Assembly: GCA_964036315.1 (NCBI GenBank)
Contig: OZ038509.1
Span: forward strand, 30,334,968 to 30,398,967
Length of the DNA: 64,000 nt
Direction of reading: 5' to 3'
Origin: Acanthosepion esculentum
Taxonomy: Eukaryota > Mollusca > Cephalopoda > Sepiida > Sepiidae
The notes under the pieces were generated by a model. It was given only the letters and a program-made list of their open reading frames with translations. It had not been told where the DNA came from and ran no database searches. The position numbers and the translations under genes were made by a program. Shown piece by piece: positions 23,526-34,642 of the stretch (position 1 is its first letter; the number at the start of each line of letters is the position of its first letter).

Positions 23526-23648
23526 GTTAGTTTTCAATTTAAAATGTTAAAATCAAATTGAATTATAGCAGATTTTCTTCTTTTTCCATTGAAAATTTTA
23601 AAATCAAATGAAATTATAGCACATTTTGTTATTTTTCATTTGGAAATG
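23526..23648 (+). repeat. Pyrimidine-run cassette 13
   Basis: Complete, with CTTC at 23,577, again 1,070 bp after its predecessor (as between cassettes 9 and 10). Confidence 0.9.
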
Positions 23649-24085
23649 TTAAAATCAAATGGAATTATAGCAGATTTTGTTATTTTTCAATTGAAAATTT
23701 TAAAATCAAATGGAATTATAGCAGATTTTGTTATGTTTCAATTGAAAATGTTACAATCAAATGTAATTATAGCAGATTTTGTTATGTTTCAATTGAAAAT
23801 GTTAAAATCAAATGTAATTATAGCAGATTTTGTTATGTTTCAATTGAAAATGTTACAATCAAATGGAATTATAGCAGATTTTGTTATGTTTCAATTGAAA
23901 ATGTTACAATCAAATGGAATTATAGCAGATTTTGTTATTTTCAATTGAAAATATTTAAATCAAATGGAATTATAGCAGATTTTGTTATGTTTCAATTGAA
24001 AATGTTAAAATCAAATGGAATTATAGCAGATTTTGTTATGTTTCAATTGAAAATATTAAAATCAAATGTAATTATAGCAGATTTT
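23649..24085 (+). repeat. 11-monomer (560-bp) unit body, copy 1
   Basis: Starts with an A11 monomer, then GAAAATTTTAAAATC, a C11/T21 and A11/T21 pair, two C11/G21 monomers, and a 50-bp monomer followed by GAAAATATTTAAATC. The same order recurs after cassettes 15 and 16. Confidence 0.83.
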
Positions 24086-24208
24086 GTTAGTTTTCAATTG
24101 AAAATGTTAAAATCAAATGGAATTATAGCAGATTTTCTTCTTTTTCCATTGAAAATTTTAAAATCAAATGAAATAATAGCACATTTTGTTATTTTTCATT
24201 TGGAAATG
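24086..24208 (+). repeat. Pyrimidine-run cassette 14 (no TGA)
   Basis: CTTC at 24,137. It has GTTAGTTTTCAATTG and AAATGGAATT instead of CAATTT and AAATTGAATT, so the usual in-frame stop is absent. A private AAATAATAGCACA is near 24,171. These ordinary bases inside the cassette suggest conversion by a normal monomer. Confidence 0.88.
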
Positions 24209-24594
24209 TTAAAATCAAATGGAATTATAGCAGATTTTGTTATGTTTCAATTGAAAATGTTACAATCAAATGTAATTATAGCAGATTTTGTTATGTTTCA
24301 ATTGAAAATGTTAAAATCAAATGTAATTATAGCAGATTTTGTTATGTTTCAATTGAAAATGTTACAATCAAATGGAATTATAGCAGATTTTGTTATGTTT
24401 CAATTGAAAATGTTACAATCAAATGGAATTATAGCAGATTTTGTTATTTTCAATTGAAAATATTTAAATCAAATGGAATTATAGCAGATTTTGTTATGTT
24501 TCAATTGAAAATGTTAAAATCAAATGGAATTATAGCAGATTTTGTTATGTTTCAATTGAAAATGTTAAAATCAAATGTAATTATAGCAGATTTT
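24209..24594 (+). repeat. 10-monomer inter-cassette segment
   Basis: Resembles the 560-bp unit body but lacks the GAAAATTTTAAAATC monomer, which accounts for the 509-bp rather than 560-bp cassette spacing. Confidence 0.8.
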
Positions 24595-24717
24595 GTTAGT
24601 TTTCAATTTAAAATGTTAAAATCAAATTGAATTATAGCAGATTTTCTTCTTTTTCCATTGAAAATTTTAAAATCAAATGAAATTATGGCACATTTTGTTA
24701 TTTTTCATTTGGAAATG
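24595..24717 (+). repeat. Pyrimidine-run cassette 15
   Basis: Complete, with CTTC at 24,646 and a private ATTATGGCACA near 24,683. Confidence 0.9.
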
Positions 24718-25154
24718 TTAAAATCAAATGGAATTATAGCAGATTTTGTTATTTTTCAATTGAAAATTTTAAAATCAAATGGAATTATAGCAGATTTTGT
24801 TATGTTTCAATTGAAAATGTTACAATCAAATGTAATTATAGCAGATTTTGTTATGTTTCAATTGAAAATGTTAAAATCAAATGTAATTATAGCAGATTTT
24901 GTTATGTTTCAATTGAAAATGTTACAATCAAATGGAATTATAGCAGATTTTGTTATGTTTCAATTGAAAATGTTACAATCAAATGGAATTATAGCAGATT
25001 TTGTTATTTTCAATTGAAAATATTTAAATCAATTGGAATTATAGGAGATTTTGTTATGTTTCAATTGAAAATGTTAAAATCAAATGGAATTATAGCAGAT
25101 TTTGTTATGTTTCAATTGAAAATGTTAAAATCAAATGTAATTATAGCAGATTTT
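24718..25154 (+). repeat. 11-monomer (560-bp) unit body, copy 2
   Basis: Same monomer order as 23,649-24,085. Private changes are CAATTGGAATTATAGGAG near 25,030-25,048, the latter being the first G30 (ATAGGAGAT) monomer of the window, a variant that dominates the right half. Confidence 0.83.
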
Positions 25155-25277
25155 GTTAGTTTTCAATTTAAAATGTTAAAATCAAATTGAATTATACCAG
25201 ATTTTCTTCTTTTTCCATTGAAAATTTTAAAATCAAATGAAATTATAGCACATTTTGTTATTTTTCATTTGGAAATT
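25155..25277 (+). repeat. Pyrimidine-run cassette 16
   Basis: CTTC at 25,206, with private ATTATACCAGATT before the run and GGAAATTTTAAAATC after it. Confidence 0.9.
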
Positions 25278-25815
25278 TTAAAATCAAATGGAATTATAGC
25301 AGATTTTGTTATTTTTCAATTGAAAATTTTAAAATCAAATGGAATTATAGCAGATTTTGTTATGTTTCAATTGAAAATGTTACAATCAAATCTAATTATA
25401 GCAGATTTTGTTATGTTTCAATTGAAAATGTTAAAATCAAATGTAATTATAGCAGATTTTGTTATGTTTCAATTGAAAATGTTACAATCAAATGGAATTA
25501 TAGCAGATTTTGTTATGTTTCAATTGAAAATGTTACAATCAAATGGAATTATAGCAGATTTTGTTATTTTCAATTGAAAATATTTAAATGAAATGGAATT
25601 ATAGCAGATTTTGTTATGTTTCAATTGAAAATGTTACAATCAAATGGAATTATAGCAGATTTTGTTATTTTCAATTGAAAATTTTTAAATCAAATGGAAT
25701 TATAGCAGATTTTGTTATGTTTCAATTGAAAATGTTAAAATCAAATGGAATTATAGCAGATTTTGTTATGTTTCAATTGAAAATGTTAAAATCAAATGGA
25801 ATTATAGCAGATTTT
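25278..25815 (+). repeat. 11-monomer unit body, copy 3, with a 2-monomer extension
   Basis: As copies 1 and 2, with AAATCTAATT near 25,389 and AAATGAAATGG near 25,586. A second 50-bp monomer near 25,668 is followed by GAAAATTTTTAAATC. The cassette spacing is therefore 661 bp rather than 560 bp. Confidence 0.82.
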
Positions 25816-25938
25816 GTTAGTTTTCAATTTAAAATGTTAAAATCAAATGGAATTATAGCAGATATTCTTCTTTTTCCATTGAAAATATTAAAATCAAATG
25901 AAATTATAGCACATTTTGTTATTTTTCATTTGGAAATG
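25816..25938 (+). repeat. Pyrimidine-run cassette 17 (degraded)
   Basis: CTTC at 25,867. It reads GATATTCTTC before the run, keeps AAATGGAATT (no TGA), has GAAAATATTAAAATC after it, and the next monomer is one base short (GTTAAATC near 25,939). Confidence 0.87.
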
Positions 25939-26375
25939 TTAAATCAAATGGAATTATAGCAGATTTTGTTATTTTTCAATTGAAAATGTTAAAATCAAAT
26001 GTAATTATAGCAGATTTTGTTATGTTTCAATTGAAAATGTTACAATCAAATGTAATTATAGCAGATTTTGTTATGTTTCAATTGAAAATGTTACAATCAA
26101 ATGGAATTATAGCAGATTTTGTTATTTTTCAATTGAAAATGTTAAAATCAAATGGAATTATAGCAGATTTTGTAATGTTTCAATTGAAAATGTTACAATC
26201 AAATGGAATTATAGCAGATTTTTTTTATTTTCCATTGAAAATTTTTAAATCAAATGGAATTATAGCAGATTTTGTTATGTTTCAATTGAAAATGTTAAAA
26301 TCAAATGGAATTATAACAGATTTCGTTATGTTTCAATTTAAAATGTTAAAATCAAATGTAATTATAGCAGATTTT
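25939..26375 (+). repeat. Last inter-cassette segment
   Basis: T21 monomers with scattered private changes that increase to the right: GTAATGTTTC near 26,171, GATTTTTTTTATTTTCC near 26,218, ATTATAACAGATTTCG near 26,311 and CAATTTAAAATG near 26,333. Confidence 0.78.
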
Positions 26376-26498
26376 GTTAGTTTTCAATTTAAAATGTTAA
26401 AATCAAATTGAATTATAGCAGATTTTCTTCTTTTTCCATTGAAAATTTTAAAATCAAATGAAATTATAGCACATTTTGTTATTTTTCATTTGGAAATG
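26376..26498 (+). repeat. Pyrimidine-run cassette 18 (last)
   Basis: Complete, with CTTC at 26,427. No cassette occurs to the right of it. The following monomers quickly become diverged. Confidence 0.9.
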
Positions 26499-26579
26499 TT
26501 AAAATCAAATGGAATTATAGCAGATTTTGTTATTTTTCAATTGAAAATGTTAAAATCAAATGGAATTATAGCAGATTCT

Positions 26580-27780
26580 GTTATTTTTCATTTGGAAATG
26601 TTAAAATCAAATGGAATTATAGCAGATTTTGATATTTTTCATTTGGAAATGATAAAATCAAAGAGAATTATAGCAGATTTTGTGTTTTTTCAATTGAAAA
26701 ATTGTAAATCAAATGAAATTATACCAGATTTTGTTATTTTTCATTTGAAAATGTTAAAATCAAATGTTATCATAGCAGATTTTATTATTTTTTAATTGAA
26801 AATGTTGAAATCAAATGGATTTTTCACAGATTTTGTTATGTTTCAATTGAAAATTTTAAAATCAAATGGAATTATAGCAGGTTTTGATATTTTTCATTGA
26901 AAATGTTAAAATCAAATGCAATTGTAGCAGATCTTTTTATTTTACCATTGAAAATGTTGGAATAAAATGGAATTAATGATGATTTTGTTATTTTTCAATT
27001 GAAAATGGTAAAATCAAATGGAATTGTAGCAAATTTTGTTATTTTTCAATTGAAAATGTTGAAATCAAAGGGAATTAATGATGATTTTGTTATTTTTCTA
27101 TTGAAATTGTTAAAATGAAATGGAATTATAGAATATTCTATTATTTTTCAATTGAAAATGTTAATATAAAATGGAATTATAGCAGATTTTGATATTCTTC
27201 AATTGAAAATATTAATATCAAATAAAATTATAGCAGATTTTGTTATTTTTCAATTGAAAATGTTAAAATCAAACAGTATATATAACAGATTTTGTTATTT
27301 TTCAATTGAGAATATCAAAATCAAATGGAATTATAGCAGATTTTGTAATTTTTCAATTTAAAATGTTGAAATCAAATGGAATTATAGCATATTTTGTTAT
27401 TTTTCAATTGAAAATGTATAAATAAATGGAATTAATGCTGATTTTCTTATTCTTCAATTGGAAATATTGAAATAAAATGAAATTATAGCAGATGTTGTTA
27501 TTTTTCAGTTGAAAATGTTAGAATCAAATGGAATTATAGCAGATTTTCTTATTCTTCAATTGAAAATGGTAAAATCAAATGGAATTATGCCAGATTTTTT
27601 ATTATTCAATTGAAAACATAAAAATCAAATGGAATTATAGCAGATTTTGTGATTTTTCCATTGAAAATGTTAAAATCACATGGAATTTATGCTGATTTGG
27701 GTATTTTTCAATTGAAAAATTTAAAATCAAATGGATTTATAGTCGATTTTGTTATTTTTCAATTGAAAATGTTACAATCA
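26580..27780 (+). repeat. Island of diverged, older-looking monomers
   Basis: About 24 monomers of the same family and orientation, but with many private substitutions and small indels in almost every copy, for example AAAGAGAATT, AAATGTTATCATAGC, GGATTTTTCACAG, TTACCATTG, AACAGTATATATAACAG and CATATTTTG. Position 43 is T in nearly all of them; G43 occurs once, near 26,839. A sub-variant, AATTAATGATGATTTTG or AATTAATGCTGATTTTC, recurs at 26,971, 27,073 and 27,430, with a relic at 27,684. No shared higher-order register with either side is evident. The island separates the cassette-bearing left family from the 50-bp-rich right family, and looks like sequence that escaped recent homogenisation. 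Confidence 0.88.
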
Positions 27781-30700
27781 AATGGAATTATAGCAGATTT
27801 TGTTATTTTCAATTGAAAATGTTAAAATCAAATGGAATTATAGCAGATTTTGTTATGTTTCAATTGAAAATGTTACAATCAAATGGCATTATAGCAGATT
27901 TTGGAATTTTCAATTGAAAATTTTTAAATCAAATGGAATTATAGCAGATTTTGTTATGTTTCAATTGAAAATGTTAAAATCAAATGCTATTATAGCAGAT
28001 TTTGTTATGTTTCAATTGAAAATGTTAAAATCAAATGGAATTATAGCAGATTTTGTTATGTTTCAATTGAAAATGTTACAATCAAATGGAATTATAGCAG
28101 ATTTTGTTATTTTCAATTGAAAATTTTTAAATCAAATGGAATTATAGCAGATTTTGTTATGTTTCAATTGAAAATGTTAAAATCAAATGGAATTATAGCA
28201 GATTTTGTTATGTTTCAATTGAAAATCTTAAAATCAAATGGAATTATAGCAGATTTTGTTATTTTCAATTGAAAATGTTACAATCAAATGGAATTATAGC
28301 AGATTTTATTATTTTCAATTGAAAATGTTAAAATCAAATGGAATTATAGCAGATTTTGTTATGTTTCAATTGAAAATGTTAAAATCAAATGGAATTATAG
28401 CAGATTTTATTATGTTTCAATTGAAAATGTTACAATCAAATGGAATTATAGCAGATTTTGTTATTTTCAATTGAAAATGTTACAATCAAATGGAATTATA
28501 GCAGATTTTGTTATTTTCAATTGAAAATTTTTAAATCAAATGGAATTATAGCAGATTTTGTTATGTTTCAATTGAAAATGTTAAAACCAAATGGAATTAT
28601 AGCAGATTTTGTTATATTTCAATTGAAAATGTTAAAATGAAATGGAATTATAGCAGATTTTGTTATGTTTCAATTGAAAATGTTACAATCAAATGGAATT
28701 ATAGATTTTGTTATTTTTCAATTGAAAATGTTAAAATCAAATGGAATTATAGCAGATTTTGTTATTTTCAATTGAAAATGTTAAAATCAAATGGAATTAT
28801 AGCAGATTTTGTTATGTTTCAATTGAAAATGTTAAAATCAAATGGAATTATAGCAGATTTTGTTATGTTTCAATTGAAAATGTTACAATCAAATGGAATT
28901 ATAGCAGATTTTGTTATTTTCAATTGAAAATGTTACAATCAAATGGAATTATAGCAGATTTTGTTATTTTCAATTGAAAATTTTTAAATCAAATGGAATT
29001 ATAGCAGATTTTGTTATGTTTCAATTGAAAATGTTAAAATCAAATGGAATTATAGCACATTTTGTTATTTTTCAATTGAAAATGTTAAAATCAAATGGAA
29101 TTATAGCAGATTTTGTTATGTTTCAATTGAAAATGTTACAATCAAATGGAATTATAGCAGATTTTGTTATTTTCAATTGAAAATTTTTAAATCAAATGGA
29201 ATTATAGCAGATTTTGTTATGTTTCAATTGAAAATGTTACAATCAAATGGAATTATAGCAGATTTTGTTATGTTTCAATTGAAAATGTTAAAATCAAATG
29301 GAATTATAGGAGATTTTGTTATGTTTCAATTGAAAATGTTAAAATCAAATGGAATTATAGCAGATTTTGTTATGTTTCAATTGAAAATGTTAAAATCAAA
29401 TGGAATTATAGGAGATTTTGTTATGTTTCAATTGAAAATGTTAAAATCAAATGGAATTATAGCAGATTTTTTATGTTTCAATTGAAAATGTTACAATCAA
29501 ATGGAATTATAGCAGATTTTGTTATTTTCAATTGAAAATTTTTAAATCAAATGGAATTATAGCAGATTTTGTTATGTTTCAATTGAAAATGTTAAAATCA
29601 AATGGAATTATAGCAGATTTTGTTATTTTTCAATTGAAAATGTTAAAATCAAATGGAATTATAGCAGCTTTTGTTATGTTTCAATTGAAAATGTTAAAAT
29701 GAAATGGAATTATAGCAGATTTTGTTATGTTTCAATTGAAAATGTTACAATCAAATGGAATTATAGGAGATTTTGTTATTTTTCCATTGAAAATGATACA
29801 ATCAAATGGAATTATGGAAGATTTTGTTATTTTCAATTGAAAATGTTAAAATCAAATGGAATTATAGGAGATTTTGTTATGTTTCAATTGAAAATGTTAA
29901 AATCAAATGGAATTATAGCAGATTTTGTTATGTTTCAATTGAAAATGTTACAATCAAATGGAATTATAGGAGATTTTGTTATGTTTCAATTGAAAATGTT
30001 ACAATCAAATGGAATTATAGCAGATTTTGTTATTTTCAATTGAAAATGGTAAAATCAAATGGAATTATAGCAGATTTTGTAATGTTTCAATTGAAAATGT
30101 TAAAATCAAATGGAATTATAGCAGATTTTGTTATGTTTCAATTGAAAATGGTAAAATCAAATGGAATTATAGCAGATTTTGTTATGTTTCAATTGAAAAT
30201 GGTAAAATCAAATGGAATTATAGCAGATTTTGTTATGTTTCAATTGAAAATGTTACAATCAAATGGAATTTTAGCAGATTTTGTTATTTTCAATTGAAAA
30301 TGTTAAAATCAAATGGAATTATAGGAGATTTTGTTATGTTTCAATTGAAAATGTTAAAATCAAATGGAATTATAGCAGATTTTGTTATGTTTCAATTGAA
30401 AATGTTACAATCAAATGGAATTATAGGAGATTTTGTTATGTTTCAATTAAAAATGTTACAATCAAATGGAATTATAGCAGATTTTGTTATTTTCAATTGA
30501 AAATGTTAAAATCAAATGGAATTATAGCAGATTTTGTTATGTTTCAATTGAAAATGTTACAATCAAATGGCATTATAGCAGATTTTGTTATTTTCAATTG
30601 AAAATTTTTAAATCAAATGGAATTATAGCAGATTTTGTTATGTTTCAATTGAAAATGTTAAAATCAAATGGAATTATAGCAGATTTTGTTATTTTCAATT

Positions 30701-33700
30701 GAAAATGTTAAAATCAAATGGAATTATAGCAGATTTTGTTATGTTTCAATTGAAAATGTTACAATCAAATGGAATTATAGCAGATTTTGTTATTTTCAAT
30801 TGAAAATGTTACAATCAAATGGAATTATAGCAGATTTTGTTATTTTCAATTGAAAATTTTTAAATCAAATGGAATTATAGCAGATTTTGTTATGTTTCAA
30901 TTGAAAATGTTAAAATCAAATGGAATTATAGCACATTTTGTTATTTTTCAATTGAAAATGTTAAAATCAAATGTAATTATAGCAGATTTTGTTATGTTTC
31001 AATTGAAAATGTTACAATCAAATGGAATTATAGCAGATTTTGTTATTTTCAATTGAAAATTTTTAAATCAAATGGAATTATAGCAGATTTTGTTATGTTT
31101 CAATTGAAAATGTTACATTCAAATGGAATTATAGCAGATTTTGTTATGTTTCAATTGAAAATGTTAAAATCAAATGGAATTATAGGAGATTTTGTTATGT
31201 TTCAATTGAAAATGTTAAAATCAAATGGAATTATAGGAGATTTTGTTATGTTTCAATTGAAAATGTTAAAATCAAATGGAATTATAGCAGATTTTTTTAT
31301 GTTTCAATTGAAAATGTTACAATCAAATGGAATTATAGCAGATTTTGTTATTTTCAATTGAAAATTTTTAAATCAAATTGAATTATAGCAGATTTTGTTA
31401 TGTTTCAATTGAAAATGTTAAAATCAAATGGAATTATAGCAGATTTTGTTATTTTTCAATTGAAAATGTTAAAATCAAATGGAATTATAGCAGCTTTTGT
31501 TATGTTTCAATTGAAAATGTTATAATGAAATGGAATTATAGCAGATTTTGTTATGTTTCAATTGAAAATGTTACAATCAAATGGAATTATAGGAGATTTT
31601 GTTATGTTTCAATTGAAAATGTTACAATCAAATGAAATTATAGTAGATTTTGTTATTTTCAATTGAAAATGTTAAAATCAAATGGAATTATACCAGATTT
31701 TGTTATTTTCAATTGAAAATCTTTAAATCAAATGGAATTATAGCAGATTTTGTTATGTTTCAATTGAAAATGTTACAATCAAATGGAATTATAGCAGATT
31801 TTGTTATGTTTCAATTGAAAATGTTACAATCAAATGGAATTTTAGCAGATTTTGTTATTTTCAATTGAAAATGTTAAAATCAAATGGAATTATAGCAGAT
31901 TTTGTTATGTTTCAATTGAAAATGTTACAATCAAATGGAATTATAGCAGATTTTGTTATGTTTCAATTGAAAATGTTACAATCAAATGGAATTATAGGAG
32001 ATTTTGTTATGTTTCAATTGAAAATGTTACAATCAAATGGAATTATAGCAGATTTTGTTATTTTCAATTGAAAATGGTAAAATCAAATGGAATTATAGCA
32101 GATTTTGTTATGTTTCAATTGAAAATGTTAAAATCAAATGGAATTATAGCAGATTTTGTTATGTTTCAATTGAAAATGGTAAAATCAAATGGAATTATAG
32201 CAGATTTTGTTATGTTTCAATTGAAAATGGTAAAATCAAAAGGAATTATAGCAGATTTTGTTATGTTTCAATTGAAAATGTTACAATCAAATGGAATTTT
32301 AGCAGATTTTGGTATTTTCAATTGAAAATGTTAAAATCAAATGGAATTATAGCAGATTTTGTTATGTTTCAATTGAAAATGTTAAAATCAAATGGAATTA
32401 TAGCAGATTTTGTTATTTTTCAATAGAAAATGTTAAAATCAAATGGAATTATAGCAGATTTTGTTATGTTTCAATTGAAAATGTTAAAATCAAATGGAAT
32501 TATAGGAGATTTTGTTATGTTTCAATTGAAAATGTTACAATCAAATGGAATTATAGCAGATTTTGTTATTTTCAATTGAAAATGTTAAAATCAAATGGAA
32601 TTATAGCAGATTTTGTTATGTTTCAATTGAAAATGTTAAAATCAAATGGAATTATAGCAGATTTTGTTATGTTTCAATTGAAAATGTTACAATCAAATGG
32701 AATTATAGCAGATTTTGTTATGTTTCAATTGAAAATGTTACAATCAAATGGAATTATAGCAGATTTTGTTATTTTCAATTGAAAATGGTAAAATCAAATG
32801 GAATTATAGCAGATTTTGTTATGTTTCAATTGAAAATGTTAAAATCAAATGGAATTATAGCAGATTTTGTTATGTTTCAATTGAAAATGGTAAAATCAAA
32901 TGGAATTATAGCAGATTTTTTATGTTTCAATTGAAAATGGTAAAATCAAATGGAATTATAGCAGATTTTGTTATGTTTTAATTGAAAATGTTACAATCAA
33001 ATGGAATTTTAGCAGATTTTGTTATTTTCAATTGAAAATGTTAAAATCAAATGGAATTATAGCAGATTTTGTTATTTTCAATTGAAAATTTTTAAATCAA
33101 ATGGAATTATAGCAGATTTTGTTATGTTTCAATTGAAAATGTTAAAATCAAATGGAATTATAGCAGATTTTGTTATGTTTCAATTGAAAAATGTTACAAT
33201 CAAATGGAATTATAGGAGATTTTGTTATGTTTCAATTGAAAATGTTACAATCAAATGGAATTATAGCAGATTTTGTTATTTTCAATTGAAAATGTTAAAA
33301 TCAAATGGAATTATAGCAGATTTTGTTATGTTTCAATTGAAAATGTTAAAATCAAATGGAATTATAGCAGATTTTGTTATGTTTCAATTGAAAATGTTAC
33401 AATCAAATGGAATTATAGCAGATTTTGTTATGTTTCAATTGAAAATGTTACAATCAAATGGAATTATAGCAGATTTTGTTATGTTTCAATTGAAAATGGT
33501 AAAATCAAATGGAATTATAGCAGATTTTGTTATGTTTCAATTGAAAATGGTAAAATCAAATGGAATTATAGCAGATTTTGTTATGTTTCAATTGAAAATG
33601 TTACAATCAAATGGAATTTTAGCAGATTTTGTTATTTTCAATTGAAAATGTTAAAATCAAATGGAATTATAGCAGATTTTGTTATTTTCAATTGAAAATT

Positions 33701-34642
33701 TTTAAATCAAATGGAATTATAGCAGATTTTGTTATGTTTCAATTGAAAATGTTAAAATCAAAGGGAATTTTAGCAGATTTTGTTATGTTTCAATTGAAAA
33801 TGTTAAAATCAAATGGAATTATAGGAGATTTTGTTATGTTTCAATTGAAAATGTTAAAATCAAATGGAATTATAGCAGATTTTGTTATGTTTTAATTGAA
33901 AATGTTACAATCAAATGGAATTATAGGAGATTTTGTTATGTTTCAATTGAAAATGTTACAATCAAATGGAATTATAGCAGATTTTGTTATTTTCAATTGA
34001 AAATGTTAAAATCAAATGGAATTATAGCAGATTTTGTTATGTTTCAATTGAAAATGTTAAAATCAAATGGAATTATAGCAGATTTTGTTTTGTTTCAATT
34101 GAAAATGGTAAAATCAAATGGAATTATAGCAGATTTTGTTATGTTTCAATTGAAAATGTTACAATCAAATGGAATTTTAGCAGATTTTGTTATTTACAAT
34201 TGAAAATGTTAAAATCAAATGGAATTATAGCAGATTTTGTTATTTTCAATTGAAAATTTTTAAATCAAATGGAATTATAGCAGATTTTGTTATGTTTCAA
34301 TTGAAAATGTTAAAATCAAATGGAATTATAGCAGATTTTGTTATTTTTCAATTGAAAATGTTAAAATCAAATGGAATTATAGCAGATTTTGTTATGTTTC
34401 AATTGAAAATGTTAAAATCAAATGGAATTATAGCAGATTTGTTATTTTTCAATTGAAAATGTTAAAATCAAATGGAATTATAGCAGCTTTTGTTATGTTT
34501 CAATTGAAAATGTTAAAATGAAATGGAATTATAGCAGATTTTGTTATGTTTCAATTGAAAATGTTACAATCAAATGGAATTATAGGAGATTTTGTTATGT
34601 TTCAATTGAAAATGTTACAATCAAATGGAATTATAGCAGATT
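27781..34642 (+). repeat. Right family: mixed 50/51-bp monomers, loosely ordered
   Basis: T21 is almost gone (one T21 monomer near 30,971) and the CAATGT swap and cassettes are absent. New recurrent variants are G30 (ATAGGAGAT), G8 (AATGGTAAAATC) and T26 (AATTTTAGC). A 50-bp TTATTTTCAATTG monomer occurs every 3-7 monomers and is often followed by GAAAATTTTTAAATC. One segment near 28.9-29.5 kb recurs at +1,876 bp (30.8-31.4 kb), sharing an ATAGCACATTTTG monomer. Other length variants are a 48-bp monomer (ATTATAGATTTTG near 28,702), a GATTTTTTATG deletion near 29,465 and 32,915, and a one-base insertion (GAAAAATGTTAC near 33,186). Confidence 0.85.

Noticed and set aside
6207..26440. Pyrimidine run as a polypyrimidine tract or transcription terminator
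   Set aside because: No exon, splice junction or gene is near it, and no stable GC-rich stem precedes a T run. It is only a variant inside satellite monomers.
1..26500. CRISPR-like array of short direct repeats
   Set aside because: There are no unique spacers: the whole 51 bp is repeated, and variation is scattered through it rather than confined to spacers. No cas genes are present.
26580..27780. Diverged island as a decayed transposon or unique gene fragment
   Set aside because: Every piece still aligns to the 51-bp monomer in the same orientation; no terminal repeats, target-site duplication or long open frame is visible.
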